NCBI GenBank assembly: GCA_037039925.1
Contig: JAXRKP010000027.1
Location: forward strand, 272,501 to 336,500
DNA: 64,000 nucleotides
Reading direction: 5' to 3'
From: Doris montereyensis
Lineage: Eukaryota > Mollusca > Gastropoda > Nudibranchia > Dorididae
Shown: one piece after another, positions 51,901-62,649 of the stretch
Position numbering within the stretch: position 1 is the stretch's first letter
Layout of the letters: every line of letters begins with the position of its first letter
Position numbers and translations under genes: made by a program
Notes under the pieces: model-generated
What the model saw: only the letters and a program-made list of their open reading frames with translations
Databases searched by the model: none
What the model was told of the DNA's origin: nothing

Positions 51901-54900
51901 ACATTCATGTTTTTCTTCTTCTGGAAGCACAATGCCTCTTAGTTGATCCTAATGTACTTAACCGTCTTTCAGAAAGGTGCTGGTACCTCAGTCGATAGAG
52001 CGGCTGGGTACCGCCCAGGAGGCCCGTTCAATTCCCAAATTTTACTGGTGCTCTTGTGTACCCAGGAGCGAAATGGGTAGGTAGGTCTATTCAGACTTGG
52101 CAAAAGTAAAATTAGTATGGAAAGCAATGGCAAACTACCACATTAAGCCTGTTTGCCTAGAAACACTAGAGCTCTACTACTGATTACCCTTCGCTCACCT
52201 CATGAATACGGGACTTAGTTTACTTTCAGAAATTTAAAATGTTACTAAAGACTTTAAAACATTAAAAATTTTAAAAAAGAAGATAAATGATAGATCTATT
52301 GCTGGAACTCAGATGACATTGGAGCCGGCAACATATTTTAATGCAAGGTAAAAATACAATTAGGCCTACCTGTTAATTGTTCATCATATAAAAGTACTGT
52401 TAGTGTCAACTGTTAGGTGCAGTACGTATGGACAAGTGTCACTTTGAATCTACTTACTTTTATCATATGATCCTTCCCTGATAAACATAAAGATGATCTC
52501 ACTAGAGACCCAATTTACCTTTCTAACTAATAAGGCAAACAATGAGGCAAGGGGCATGTTGAAAATGAAGGACAATGGCATTAAGGGGGGGGGTGCGCCA
52601 CCTGGACTGGAGAGTTTGGGACCAAAGGGTTGGTTTTCTGTTCTTTGCATATTCGGGCCGGCAAGTGGACAGGTACGCTCCTGTATGGGGATTAGGCGAT
52701 GTCAAAGATAGAGCTAGAGCAGGAGTAGGCCTCCAAATGCATAAAAGGCAAGAAAAGCTACTAGAAAGTTGGAAATTTATAAGCCCACGGCTATTAGAGG
52801 TAATTATTAAACCAAAAGGAAGAGAAATTAAATTATTAATAGCTTATGCACCAAACGAAGATGTCACCAAAGAAGAAAAAGATATCTTCGAAAATGATTT
52901 ACAAATAGCTGCAGAGAATCTCAAACCTAATCAGGAACTAATGCTTTTAGGAGATTTAAACGTTAGAGTAGGCAACAATGTAGAGACATCAAGAGGAGTA
53001 ATAGGTAAAGAAGGAGAGACAACAACTTCTCCAAATGGAGAAAACGTATAGACTTTTGCCAAAATAATAACATGAAAACAGTCAACCCCTTTTTTCCTCA
53101 TAAAGATATTCACAAATATACAAAAGTAAAGGAAGACAGATGTGAAAAGTCAATCATAGACTACTTAATAGTTAGCAGCTCCCTTTTTACAGTACAATGG
53201 ATGCAAGAGTAAACAGAGGAGCAGAAATATTTAGTGATCATCATTTAGTGATTGCCAAATGAGATTATTAACTGAAGAAAACAAAACACAAAAGGAAAGA
53301 GAAGAAAGCTACTAAACTCAAAATAGAAGAACTAAATAAACCAATAGTAAAACAGATATACCAATCCACGATAAAAGAATTATCAGTGAAAGGCAGATGG
53401 ATCTGAAGGATAGCACAACAGAATAAAAGTGGCAAATGTATAAAGAAATACTCCTCAGTTGTACTGAAGAGATCTGTGGAAACAAATTAAAGGAGATAGG
53501 AAAACGACTGGAATAAGGGAACGGTACTACCAATACACAAGAAAGGATCAACTATAGAATGTTCAAACTATAGAGTGATATCACTTCTTAGTGCACCAGG
53601 AAAAGTGTATGCCAGGATTCTGGAAATGAGACTAAGGAAAAGAGTAGAGGATCAGATTGAAGAACACCAGAGTGGATTTAGACCAGGAAGAAGTGTACAA
53701 GACCACATATTTACAATTAGACAAAAATAGACAAATTCCTTGAGAGAAACATTGACTTGCACCTGTGTTAATGAAATGTATAAGAAGAGTAGTAGGAAAA
53801 ACTAAAAGAGATAAAATCAGAAACACAACAATAAGAGATCAAACCAAAGCAGATAGCATAAAAACTAAGATATAAATGAATCAACTGAGATGGTTTGGGC
53901 ATGTTAACAGAATGAATGACTATAGAATAGCTAAATCAGTATACAATGCTAAAGCTCAAGGTAAAAGACTTAAAGGCAGACCTCAGAAAAAGTGAGAAGA
54001 AGATATAAAAGAGGCATTAACGCAAAGAAATTAAACTTTCACGGAAGGAAACAGAAAATGTCAGGATATGGCAGCCTGGAGAAAGATCATTTCGGGCATC
54101 TAAACCCATACACCGGAAGATAGAATGGGAACTGGAGTGAAAATTAATGTCATTATCCTTCATTTTCTAGCTAACAATATATTTTTAGGACATATTTTTC
54201 AACACTGAGCAATAATTTTTCGCAATTCACCATAAACAGACTTGTCTCATCCATTTTTATAGTTAAAACCCTAATACCCAAAACACAGGAGTACAGTAGT
54301 GACCGCCTAAATGCCCAGTGCTTGGTAAGCAGAGAAAACAGGCATTTAGGCGAAAATAGGTCAGAGGTGAGGGGATCAGAAAGTGAGTTCCTCGAGTATG
54401 GTGCTGAAATTCAACATTAAATAAATTTACCTCCTAGTGTTTGATTTTAATTAACCAGGCTTTCTTTACAAAACCGTCTTCGAATGCCCTATTATATTTT
54501 ACTTAGTACGTTGACCATTACTCGCTACAAAAACCCAAAGGCACAATGAATATGGCCAATGCCAGACAGGGGAACAATAAAAAAGTTTACACCTTGTCCG
54601 TCGATTGCGATGAAAGTCTGGTCTATTAAAAACGCCATTTGATTTCATGTCACTTACGACATCAAGAAAGGTTTGTCCGAAAGACTGTTCATTTCTAATT
54701 GCCTGGTGACAAACCAGTGATCCAATCGACACAGGCTGTGCAGTACAGTGCGTGGAGTTAAGAACAAGAGGCTGGTCACTGGTAATCTTTTATTACATTA
54801 AAATGGATAGGATATGAAGGGTGGTTACAAATGTGGCACATTGTTGATGGGCATAGCCTTAAGCCCAATTAGCGATGAGATTACATGAATGTATGAGGGA

Positions 54901-57900
54901 GAAAAAAGAAATTTCAATCAATTACTGACGTACTTTATGATAATTTGGGGAAGATTGTATCTGCAGTTGCCATTGACACCAGGCATTTAGCCAAAAATCT
55001 TAGTTTTGAAATGGGTATTTATAGATAGAAAAAAATTGTTTTCACTGAGATTGCGGGCATTTAGGCAGAACAGGCATTTTGGTAGCAGGCATTTAGGCGG
55101 TCACTACTGTATTACTGAACATGTACTCACGATTGTGGAGAGATGGTAAGAATGTTTCAACATCAACTTCATCCTGGCTGGCCAATATTTCTGTCTCTTT
55201 CTCTCTTTGAAATTTTTCAAAACTCAGAACTCTCGTATTCTTTGAAGGTCCCATCTAAAAAGAGATTCCACAAAAATGTCTTTTAAAGCAAAAGATAAAC
55301 ATTTAAACAACTAACCAAGTACACATACATATTATCATCTCTAAACAACATCCTGCTACTCCTAACATCCCCATTTCAATAAACTGTTGAAAATAGGCCT
55401 CTAGTAATAGAGCTAGTAATTTAGTAAACGAGAAATATTTGAAACATTCTTTCTCAATTCAGTTTGAATGGGGGTAGGGGGGGGGGGGGGGGGGGGGGTT
55501 AATCAGCCATTTTCAAAGGAGATCAATACTTTAATCTGCCAAAATCCCAAAGCTGCCCATTCAGTTGTTTGGGTACAAAGATTTCAATGTCGTAATGGTC
55601 CTTATGAGTATAGAGATACACATTCACACACACAAGAAAAGAGAAGTAAAAAGAAAGAAAAAAATCGCACCAAAACTTTTCAACATTTCTGGTGTTTGAC
55701 GGTACAGAACTACTAACGTTTCTAGTTCTATTTGCTTTCATGAGATGTCTGGTCACAGTCTGATAAAAATTTTAACACAATGACCATGCATTGTAATATA
55801 AGATAATTGACATTTGAGCAACTTTAGGAAAAAGAATTAATGGTCAGTTGATCCCTACCACAGCATTTCCATAAAAAATCTGCTAACCTTTTCCTTCTCT
55901 TCTCCTCCATTTCAAATTTTTGGTGTCTCTTAAAATAAGCTTCATCTGTAATATTCTGAAACAAAAGTTGAATGTGACATGTGAAATAAAAAATATGAAC
56001 TACATTCCTAGTTTATCACTGATAACAAGACACTTTATAATACAATATAAAAGAGAAAATTCTACTTTCATCTTTAATTCACAACACAGTGATGATAACA
56101 GAGAAAAGCCAAAAGAGACGAAAATAATTAACTGTCACGACAAACCACACAAAATACCCTTCCCTCCCACAAAGATATCATTTATATAATAAGGCAATTC
56201 TATTTATAACTGAAAAAGCTTATTTGTAATGAAGTTGTTATTTTTGCAATGAAAATCCAAGATGGCGGCGTTCCCATGGCAACCATATGGTAATAAAAAA
56301 TGTAATATCTTTTTTAGCTGTCTAGCGACCAGCTTGAGTTCCGCGACAGGAAAAGTGGAAAAAGAAGGCAACTTCCTCTGAACGTTGAACAAGGAGGAAA
56401 TTTCCTCTGAACGGTGAAAAAGGAGAAAACTTTGAATACTCTATTGTGTTGTTTTTAATTGAATAAATCTGTGACAAATACAGAATTTTTATTATTTAAT
56501 GGGGGGGGGTGTGTGCAGTTTTACCACAAATGGGACAAAACTAAAACTCTTTTATTGCACTACTGGATGGAGCAGTTCATTCCTTGACATTTATACCATT
56601 ACAAAGGCTCAGTATTGATTCTTTCATTTTATACGATTTTTTTAGAAATGATACCGGCCTAACCTTCAACACATCGGCTGTACCATAAAGTTATCTGAAG
56701 AATCTACTTTTGATGAATTATTGTCGATATTATTTAAGATTGGCCAATATTACGGGAAACATTCCGGCAACCTGTTATAAGAAAAATGCCATGCCGACAT
56801 CAGTATAAGGGATCTGGAGCAGTTAAAATAGGGTCGACATGAAGTATTTGATAGCCTCTCACTATTGTATTATGTTTCAAAGTATTACATTATTATTTTA
56901 GAGGTTTATATACCAAGAAACATTAAAATAACAGAAAAAATTGTTAAAAAGGCGATTTTCTCAAAATCTTACCTTTTGACAATGATATGCAATCTACTTT
57001 TTTATTGATTGTCCGATTGCCCTAATATTGGTATATAACATCTATAGAAATAATTTTAAAAATTCATCCAGTAGCTCATTTTGATATCTCTTCAAATTTT
57101 TGCAAAACAATTTTCTTTTGTAACTAAATTTGCCAAAAATTGGAAAGGTTGCTATATGCATTTTCAAAAAAAATTCAACCGTATTATATATCCAAAAAAG
57201 CTACTGGGTGCGGCTAGATATTGAACCAAATAACGTGTGCGCAAAGTTATAAGGCAATTCTATTTATAACTGAAAAGCTTATTTGTAATGAAGTTGTTAT
57301 TTTTGCAATGAAAATCCAAGATGGCTTACGCTCCCATGGCAACCATATATATATGGTAATAAAAATGTAATATCTTTTTTAGCTGTCTAGCGACCAGCTT
57401 GAGTTCCGCGACAGGAAAAGTGGAAAAAGAAGGCAACTTCCTCTGAACGTTGAACAAGGAGGAAATTTCCTCTGAACGGTGAAAAAGGAGAAAACTTCCT
57501 TAGAATGCTGAAAAAAAGCTGATTTCCGCCAATTAATGAAAAATCATCACGACAACAAGAAGGGCCCTAATGACAGGTAAAAACGCAATGTAAAATATGA
57601 ATCTGTTATAAATTATAAACATCTAAATTAGTCAGAAAAAGATAACAAAATATTAAAGACAAATCACACATAGTTTGCAAGATGAGGAGTAGATGCTCTG
57701 TGGATATTCAGGATCAAGGCATACAAAGACGAAAGACAAAAACTAATGAAGCGTGGTATTGTCATAATGCCTACCACAAGCATTTTACGATATTCTTTCT
57801 CTCCCTGTCACTCAAGAAATCTTGATATATCATATCAAACAACTTACTTCTGTTCCTTCAAGCTGATACATATTTGTTAATGGTTTCAATCTCCATGATG

Positions 57901-58459
57901 GGGTTTCAACTGAATGATAAAAGTAAAGGAAATAAGATTAAAACCCTTGACAATTTGACCAGACAATCTGAAGATAACAGAAAAGATTGTACAACAAAAT
58001 CTGAAGGTGCTCCTATACTACTACCATCATGTGTAGCTTACCGGTAGCTAGGCAGGAGACTTTGCATATGTAAGGTTTTGCTAGCTCTGATATTGATTTG
58101 ATGTGAATTTACCCACTTCCACAACTAAGGTGTTCTCCAGATTTTCAGTACGTTCTTCTGTTTTTGTGCCCGAACTGCTCTGTAAACAGACAAAGGATTT
58201 TTGATGTGCAGCCTTGTGATCTGCACATAGGACTTTCTTTCTATGGTCTGTCTCTGATGGAATTTGGACAAAAGGGGTGGGTTTTACTTGTCAAGACACA
58301 ATCACATGACCTGTTGGTTGAGAGGTCGACACCTTACCTCGGGACCACATAAAAGTAGAACAGAAGAAATAGTAACAGGGACTATCAAGGTCACAATTAT
58401 ACCAAAAATGTTTGTTATTCATGAAAAGTATATACAATCTTTATATTTACATTCAATTG

Positions 58460-58509
<50 letters not shown>

Positions 58510-61500
58510 TGTCTCCACATAAAACTTCCTATGTCCTCTTCCTGTACAAGCACAATCCCCACCATCTACCTAAGTTTACAGTGGGCTAATCACCTGCTTA
58601 CCCAAAATCAACTGATTCAGAGAAATAAATACGATATACCCGGCTTGACCTTTCAAAGACGAACACGGAAACGAACACAGATTGTGGTTTTTGGAACATG
58701 GAATATCATGCAAATAAATGGAAAAAAGAATTAGCTAAAGAAATGGAAAAATTCAAAGTAGACATTTTGGCCATTACAGAAATAAAGAAAAAAGACAAAG
58801 AATAGAAAATGTAGGACTAAATCATACTTTAATCTTCTCAAGAGTATATGTCAAAGATAGAGCTAGAGCAGGAGTAGGCCTCCATATACAGAAAAGTCAT
58901 GAAAAGCTACTAGAAAATTGGAAATTTATAAGCCCACGGCTATTAGAGGTAAATATTAAACCAAAAGGACGAGCAATTAAATTATTAATAGCTTATGGAC
59001 CAAACGAAGACATCACCAAAGAAGAAAATGATATATTCGAAAACAATTTACAAATAGCTGCAGAGAATCTTACACCCAAACAGGAACTAATGGTTTTAGG
59101 AGATTTAAACCCTAGAGTAGGCAACAATGTAGAAACATACAGTAGAGTACAGGCAGCTGAAATGAAAGATCTAAGAAAGAGTAGTAAGGAAAACTAACAA
59201 AACAAAATCAGAAACACAACAATAAGAGATTCAACCAAAGCAGATGGCGTAAAAATAAGATAGAAATAAATCAATTGAGATGGTTTGGGCATGTAAACAG
59301 AATGAATGACAGTAGAATAGCTAAATCATTATACAGTGCTAAAGCCCTTAGGTAAAAGACCAAAAGGCAGACATCAGAGAAAGTGGGAAGAAGAGATAAA
59401 AGAGGCATTTTAAAGCATAAAAATTTATCTTTTTGGAAGGAAACAAAAAATGTCAGGACAGGGCAGCCTGGAGAAAGATCATCTCGGGCATCTGAACCAA
59501 TACACCAGAAGGTAAAATGGGAACTGATAAAGAAAGAAAGAAAGAAAATTGCAACGTACAATTGCAAAGCAAATCAAGTGACAAAACAATCATCGAAATT
59601 GTCTGTTAATAGGATTGAACCATGCCATCACAAGAAAAACATGGAAAGCTCCCCAGTCATGGAAGATAAAGTGAAACATACACATACATTCACAAATGAA
59701 ATGCGGGGTAAATCAATAGGAACGTGATACCACATGGAGCCCTAGAAGCAATGAACTAACAAAATATTTCAACATCGTGTTATACAAGACACTGCGAGCT
59801 ACTATATTTGTTTGGGGTCCTGGATAAAGATACGCGAAGCAAATACACAAATACATCATTTCTAGCCTGTTACTAGCTCCAATATGGTTAAAAAGAAATT
59901 AGTGCAGGGGTGGACAAACTACAACCTGCAGGTCACTTGCGAAATGTTTTTAAACATATTTTTGTGGCCTGCAGACACGATCTGCAATCTTAACATATTA
60001 TTATTATAATAGAAAGAAGAATTTGTAAACGTTGGTCAGTATGCAGAGCAGTTTTAATGAGTAAATTCAGCCTAAATATGTTCTCAAAATTTAATTAAAA
60101 AGTAGAAAATTGCAACATAAAATGATGAGTTCCAATACCTTCTAAATGTGTAGGAGATCTTTCTTGAACTTTCTTTGTTTCAGGACTGGGACAGAGATGT
60201 TTTGGGTAGTATAAATGATACAGTGTCTCTGTCTGTAATATTGATAATCAATATATGTTTTCTCACTCTCTTCCTCACATTCATCTTCCTCATCACTTTT
60301 CGAACTTTTCTCGCCAGCTGACTCATTTTCACTTTTTTCATCTCCAGATTCAAACTCTTCATCGCTGGAATCTCCATCATCATCATCCTCCTCATCATCA
60401 CTTTCAGCTTCCCTTTCGTTATCTGATTTTGTTGATGATGTCTGGGCAACACCAGATTTTCCTAATTTCTGCAATTTGTGTCTTTTCCTTGACAAAGTTA
60501 ATCTATTGCCCCTCCTTTGTCTCTTTTTAAAATCAGTTTTGTGAGATTCATTTTTCCTGTAATATAAAAGATGAGAAAAGTTTCATTATATTTCCTTTAT
60601 ATTGCAGACAATAATAAGAAAATAATGGTTCTAAAAAAGAACACCATAACAAATCAAGGTAGTACAAAAAATGTTGACACCAAATTCTATTTCTTACATT
60701 TTCAAATGATTGATATAAGTTTCATATTTTATGAATATGTTTTTAAAATATGCTGAGAAAAGCTCACTAAAAGTAATGGCAAATCATGCTATTAAAATGC
60801 CACATTCCCACGTGGCATTTTAATAGCAATTTGCCTTTACTTTTAGTCAAATGATTATAAACAACAAGCCTGTGAACTAATTCTAACAAAAAACAGAACA
60901 AACATCATATACATGTTTGTTTTTTCCTCCTTTAAGGGATGGGGGGCTACCTGGACTGGTGAGTTTGGACCAAAAAATTGATTTTCTGTTCTTTGCATAT
61001 TCGGCAGAACGATCATTTATCTACAAGTTTATGGCAGGAAAATGTCCATATGACATATAATTTTGTTTTACAAAATATTTTGCAGGCGAGGGTGGTTAAA
61101 AACAGGCAAAATTTTGAAGTAAATTTGTCCTAACACTGACTGAGAAGATGGGAGTAAAAATCTGTGTATTGGCGGCTAATCGCCAAATGTGGCAACACCA
61201 AGGCCGCCTGGCTTCTGTTTCGACACCACTCATCGATTCGGCCCATTGCTGTGTGACGTAAAAGGCGTTGCGCGTCAGTGTGTATGTAAACACGTGCACA
61301 GGCATAGGAATAGAGTGGGGAAAGAAAAGGTCATTTTGATGTCTGTTTTCACAACGGTGCACATCTAAACCTAGATTTATAATCCTCTTTACATTAGTAA
61401 CAATGCCAGAGACTGTCGAAAGAGTAAGTGAGCTGCTACAACAAGGGAAACCCGTCTGAAGCATTCGTTTTGTGTTATTTTTTTTCAATTCTTTTACTCG

Positions 61501-62088
61501 CATTTCAGAATGTAGTTTTTCACACAAAAATTCTATCTACTCCGTCATTTACCGAACAAATTTTCCAATTTTTTATATTTTTTTTACTATCCACAATATC
61601 CGCCATCGGTCTTTAGATATTGAATGAAAAAGACGATCTGCACAAGTTTTGAGTGATTTTATTCATAACCAAGGGAGGAGATAAATTTTGAAGATTGGAT
61701 CAATATCCAAGATGGCCCATTTCTATGGCAACCAAAGACGTTACAAACTTTTAAATGACAGAGGATGACTATATTTTGACAGTTACTCATGTACATACTA
61801 AAAGCAAAAACCCGAACTCAAAACAAAAGAAACCACTTCAGGATGACCCGAATTTCCCAGAAGGTTTTGGTCATTTATTGTCATTTATCTTTTTTTTTTT
61901 TTTATCAAAATACCATCAAATTTGACCTGATATAAACATGATACCTTTTTAATTCATTGAATATCCAATTGAAACAATTGATTTCACTTTGTACTGTCTG
62001 CTGACCTTCGTAAGACAGCCTCCTGGGACTCTTCTTTGTGTCTCAATATTGACAAGCGACGCTCCATCCTCTCCAGGCGACATTGTAG
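47704..62088 (-). CDS. MSL1: MSL1, scaffold of the MSL histone acetyltransferase complex (7 exons found, 5' end missing)
   Basis: Minus-strand exons in transcript order: 62088-62006, 60556-60279, 57909-57848, 55955-55888, 55254-55131, 50783-50711 and 47797-47704. MSL1 bridges MSL2 (through its coiled coil) with MOF/KAT8 and MSL3 (through the PEHE region) in the nuclear complex that acetylates histone H4 lysine 16. Seen here: coiled-coil end [13 protein letters not shown], a basic then acidic linker, PEHE residues [29 protein letters not shown] and [15 protein letters not shown], then [16 protein letters not shown] and FEIPWE. The order matches animal MSL1 including its C-terminus. Phases fit at every junction; the fifth listed exon has a frame break. 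N-terminal exons are not in view. It converges with WDR12. Confidence 0.9.
47925..48100. repeat. Tandem duplication of about 90 bases
   Basis: cttcttaactccacccacaa, aatcactagtttgtcattaa and tttaaggcaa-taaactgagc occur at 47933-48005 and again at 48024-48100. MSL1 intron. Confidence 0.85.
48520..48715. repeat. GAT/GATGAT-rich low-complexity tract
   Basis: Dense GATGAT and TGATGA words at 48525-48560 and 48640-48715. Confidence 0.7.
48887..49020. repeat. (CT)n-rich tract
   Basis: Almost pure pyrimidine with long CT runs. Confidence 0.9.
50711..50783 (-). CDS. MSL1: MSL1 exon: [11 protein letters not shown] segment (MSL3-binding region)
   Basis: Acceptor ATTTCAG, donor GTAAGT. Reads [20 protein letters not shown] then VSPG, equivalent to PFLPVVAFGRPLP in vertebrates. 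Frame intact, phase 1 in, phase 2 out. Confidence 0.92.
50938..51065. repeat. GAA-rich purine tract
   Basis: Almost all purine, GAA-dominated. The frame 50850-51047 translates as poly-Glu/Arg and is not considered a gene. Confidence 0.8.
51970..52225 (+). mobile_element. tRNA-derived SINE, different family
   Basis: The head near 51978 shows an A box-like GGTACCTCAGTCGATAGAG and a B box-like GTTCAATTCCC 45 bases later. The body has cccaggagcgaaatgggtag, aaaagtaaaattagtatgga and caatggcaaactacc. It lies in an MSL1 intron, opposite in orientation to the gene. Confidence 0.65.
52590..52670. repeat. Fragment of the P-associated dispersed repeat
   Basis: Phrases ggactggagagtttgggacc, aaagggttggttttctgtt and ctttgcatattcgg match the left end of the copies at 60950 and 62370. 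A G-run at 52586-52594 precedes it. Confidence 0.7.
52685..54115 (+). mobile_element. LINE of the family also at 19.3 and 58.7 kb (internally deleted)
   Basis: Plus strand. 52690-53050 carries the APE endonuclease with [53 protein letters not shown]; the SDHHLV-type box follows near 53235 with shifts. RT pieces appear at 53555-53730 ([20 protein letters not shown], then [17 protein letters not shown]), directly followed by the 3' region (53775-54100) with [14 protein letters not shown] and RWFGHV-like residues, so most of RT is deleted. It is intronic to MSL1 in antisense. Confidence 0.85.
54294..55109. mobile_element. Non-autonomous Tc1/mariner-like element (816 bp, 22-bp TIRs, TA target site)
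   Basis: CAGTAGTGACCGCCTAAATGCC at 54294-54315 is matched exactly by its reverse complement at 55088-55109. Both ends are flanked by TA (54292-54293 and 55110-55111), the target-site duplication of the Tc1/mariner superfamily, and the termini CAGT...ACTG agree. The word GCATTTAGGC recurs subterminally (near 54341 and 55055), possibly transposase-binding sites. No transposase motif was recognised inside, so it is a MITE or deletion derivative. It ends 14 bases from the MSL1 donor at 55125-55130. Confidence 0.88.
55131..55254 (-). CDS. MSL1: MSL1 exon: PEHE helix and acidic segment (frame break)
   Basis: Acceptor TCTTTTTAG after 55254, donor GTGAGT. Begins WDLQRIRE (WDIQRIREQR in relatives), then the frame breaks at about 55223-55228 with a stop, and another frame continues [20 protein letters not shown] and [14 protein letters not shown], matching the DDVESL...FLP region. 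One base, or seven, seems lost. A transposon ends 21 bases beyond the exon (see 54294-55109). Confidence 0.82.
55477..55498. repeat. G homopolymer
   Basis: About 20 consecutive G residues in an MSL1 intron; likely unstable in length and error-prone in sequencing. Confidence 0.9.
55888..55955 (-). CDS. MSL1: MSL1 exon: PEHE core
   Basis: Acceptor TTTGTTTCAG, donor GTTAGC, 68 bases. Reads [20 protein letters not shown] then RK, with the F-x-K/R-RH and E-KRRKR signature of PEHE. Ends in phase 2, its last two bases joining an A from the next exon to give arginine. Confidence 0.92.
56188..56427. repeat. Direct repeat, left copy
   Basis: Near-identical to 57248-57495, about 1060 bases away: aaggcaattctatttataac, gaagttgttatttttgcaat, tgtctagcgaccagcttgag and gaacgttgaacaaggaggaa. 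It differs by short indels and by ggcggcg versus gcttacg. MSL1 intron. Confidence 0.92.
57248..57495. repeat. Direct repeat, right copy
   Basis: Partner of 56188-56427 in the same orientation; carries an extra tatata expansion near 57347. The pair encloses about 820 bases without an ORF and could be LTR-like ends of a small nonautonomous element or a local duplication. Confidence 0.92.
57848..57909 (-). CDS. MSL1: MSL1 exon: start of PEHE region
   Basis: Acceptor CATTCAG, donor GTAAGT, 62 bases. Reads [20 protein letters not shown], the conserved V/T-PSWR motif that opens the PEHE domain and contacts MOF. Ends in phase 0. Confidence 0.9.
58089..58355 (-). mobile_element. tRNA-derived SINE, copy 2 of 3
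   Basis: Same family as 43688-44006, more diverged: gcccgaactgctctgtaaac, gacaaaggatttttgatgtg, ttgtgatctgcacataggac and, at the tRNA end, tgttggttgagaggtcgaca. Confidence 0.8.
58463..58504. repeat. (AT)n microsatellite
   Basis: Alternating AT over about 40 bases, with interruptions at its left end. Confidence 0.9.
58640..59515 (+). mobile_element. LINE, internally deleted (same family as 52.7 kb)
   Basis: Plus strand: the start of the endonuclease at about 58690 (GTWNIMQ-type residues), then 58845-59120 nearly parallel to 52705-52980, with [22 protein letters not shown], [21 protein letters not shown] and [20 protein letters not shown] residues. It jumps near 59145 directly into the 3' region (VQAAEMKDL, then [16 protein letters not shown] near 59279-59326) and ends near 59515. 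The endonuclease-to-RT part is missing. Antisense in an MSL1 intron. Confidence 0.85.
59905..60000. mobile_element. hAT-like terminus
   Basis: The sequence CAGGGGTGGACAAACTAC at 59905 followed by acctgcaggtcacttgcga is characteristic of the terminal inverted repeat and subterminal region of hAT elements (usually CAGNGGTGGGCAAAC). The other end was not located, so this is one end only. Confidence 0.5.
60279..60556 (-). CDS. MSL1: MSL1 exon: basic then highly acidic linker
   Basis: Acceptor TATATTACAG. Reads [20 protein letters not shown], then [20 protein letters not shown], then a long Asp/Glu/Ser tract ([15 protein letters not shown] and following). Low-complexity linkers between coiled coil and PEHE are usual in MSL1. 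I end it at donor GTGAGG because this gives phase 1, as the next exon needs; the frame would otherwise run on to a stop at 60142, and that longer tail looks like intron. Confidence 0.75.
60767..60846. repeat. 80-base hairpin (fold-back)
   Basis: CTAAAAGTAATGGCAAA and GCTATTAAAATGCCAC on the left are the reverse complements of GTGGCATTTTAATAGC and TTTGCCTTTACTTTTAG on the right, with only small mismatches and a short loop of about 6 bases. It lies 210 bases from the acidic exon of MSL1, within the preceding intron. Likely a MITE remnant. Confidence 0.85.
60945..61830. repeat. Dispersed repeat copy (partner of 34840-35850)
   Basis: Same order of phrases as at 34840-35850, from gtgagtttggaccaaaaaat to ctcatgtacatactaaaagc, with several indels. 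A frame of 143 codons on the minus strand (61096-61527) is not considered a gene. Confidence 0.85.
62006..62088 (-). CDS. MSL1: MSL1 exon: end of coiled coil
   Basis: Acceptor CTATTTAG, donor GTCAGC (not ideal). Reads [20 protein letters not shown] then SQEAVLR. It corresponds to the ...ARIERMERRMQ... segment ending the MSL1 coiled coil, which dimerises and binds MSL2. Phase 2 out matches the next exon. Confidence 0.85.
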
Positions 62089-62364
62089 CTAAATAGATAT
62101 AAAAATTATGAATTATTACGGTCAGGGTTGTGATTTATGCACACATATATCCTATATTACAATCTCTTTGAGATGTGGATCAAATTGAGATGGACGTAAA
62201 ACAAAAACAGGTTTGATCATTATTTTAAAAAAAACAAAAGTTTAAAAAAATAATCTAAGTATTAGATTTAGTCTGAATTTGTTTATAAAGTACTCCTTAA
62301 GAACAGATGTCCCAATGATACAAGAAATGGTTGGCAAGATGTAAATGCCATCGCCAATTTTTTT

Positions 62365-62630
62365 GAGGATTGGCGAGTTTGGGACCAAAATGTTGATTTT
62401 CTGTTCTTTATTTATTCGGGTAGAACGATCATTTATCTACAAGTTTATGGCAGAAAATGTCCATATAAACGACGTATATTTTTTTGGTTTCAAAATATTT
62501 TGTAAGCGAGGTAGGTAAAAATTCAAAATTCTGACTTCAATTACCCTAACACTGTCTAAGACAAACACTGCACACTGATTTGGCATATTGCTGAGTGGGC
62601 GTAAGAGGTGGAAAGCAAGCGTTGCCAGTC
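62365..62630. repeat. Dispersed repeat, shorter copy
   Basis: Shares gagtttgggaccaaaatgtt, gaacgatcatttatctacaa, tccatat and taccctaacactg with the copies at 34840 and 60945, then diverges. Confidence 0.75.
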
Positions 62631-62649
62631 GATGAGTTTGTAAACAGGT

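Noticed and set aside
60142..60278. Extension of the acidic MSL1 exon to the stop at 60142
   Set aside because: Phase of the next PEHE exon requires the donor at 60278; the extra residues show no similarity and the extension would truncate MSL1.
61096..61527. 143-codon minus-strand ORF as a gene
   Set aside because: It falls inside a multi-copy dispersed repeat; the matching copy at 35.1 kb does not keep the frame.
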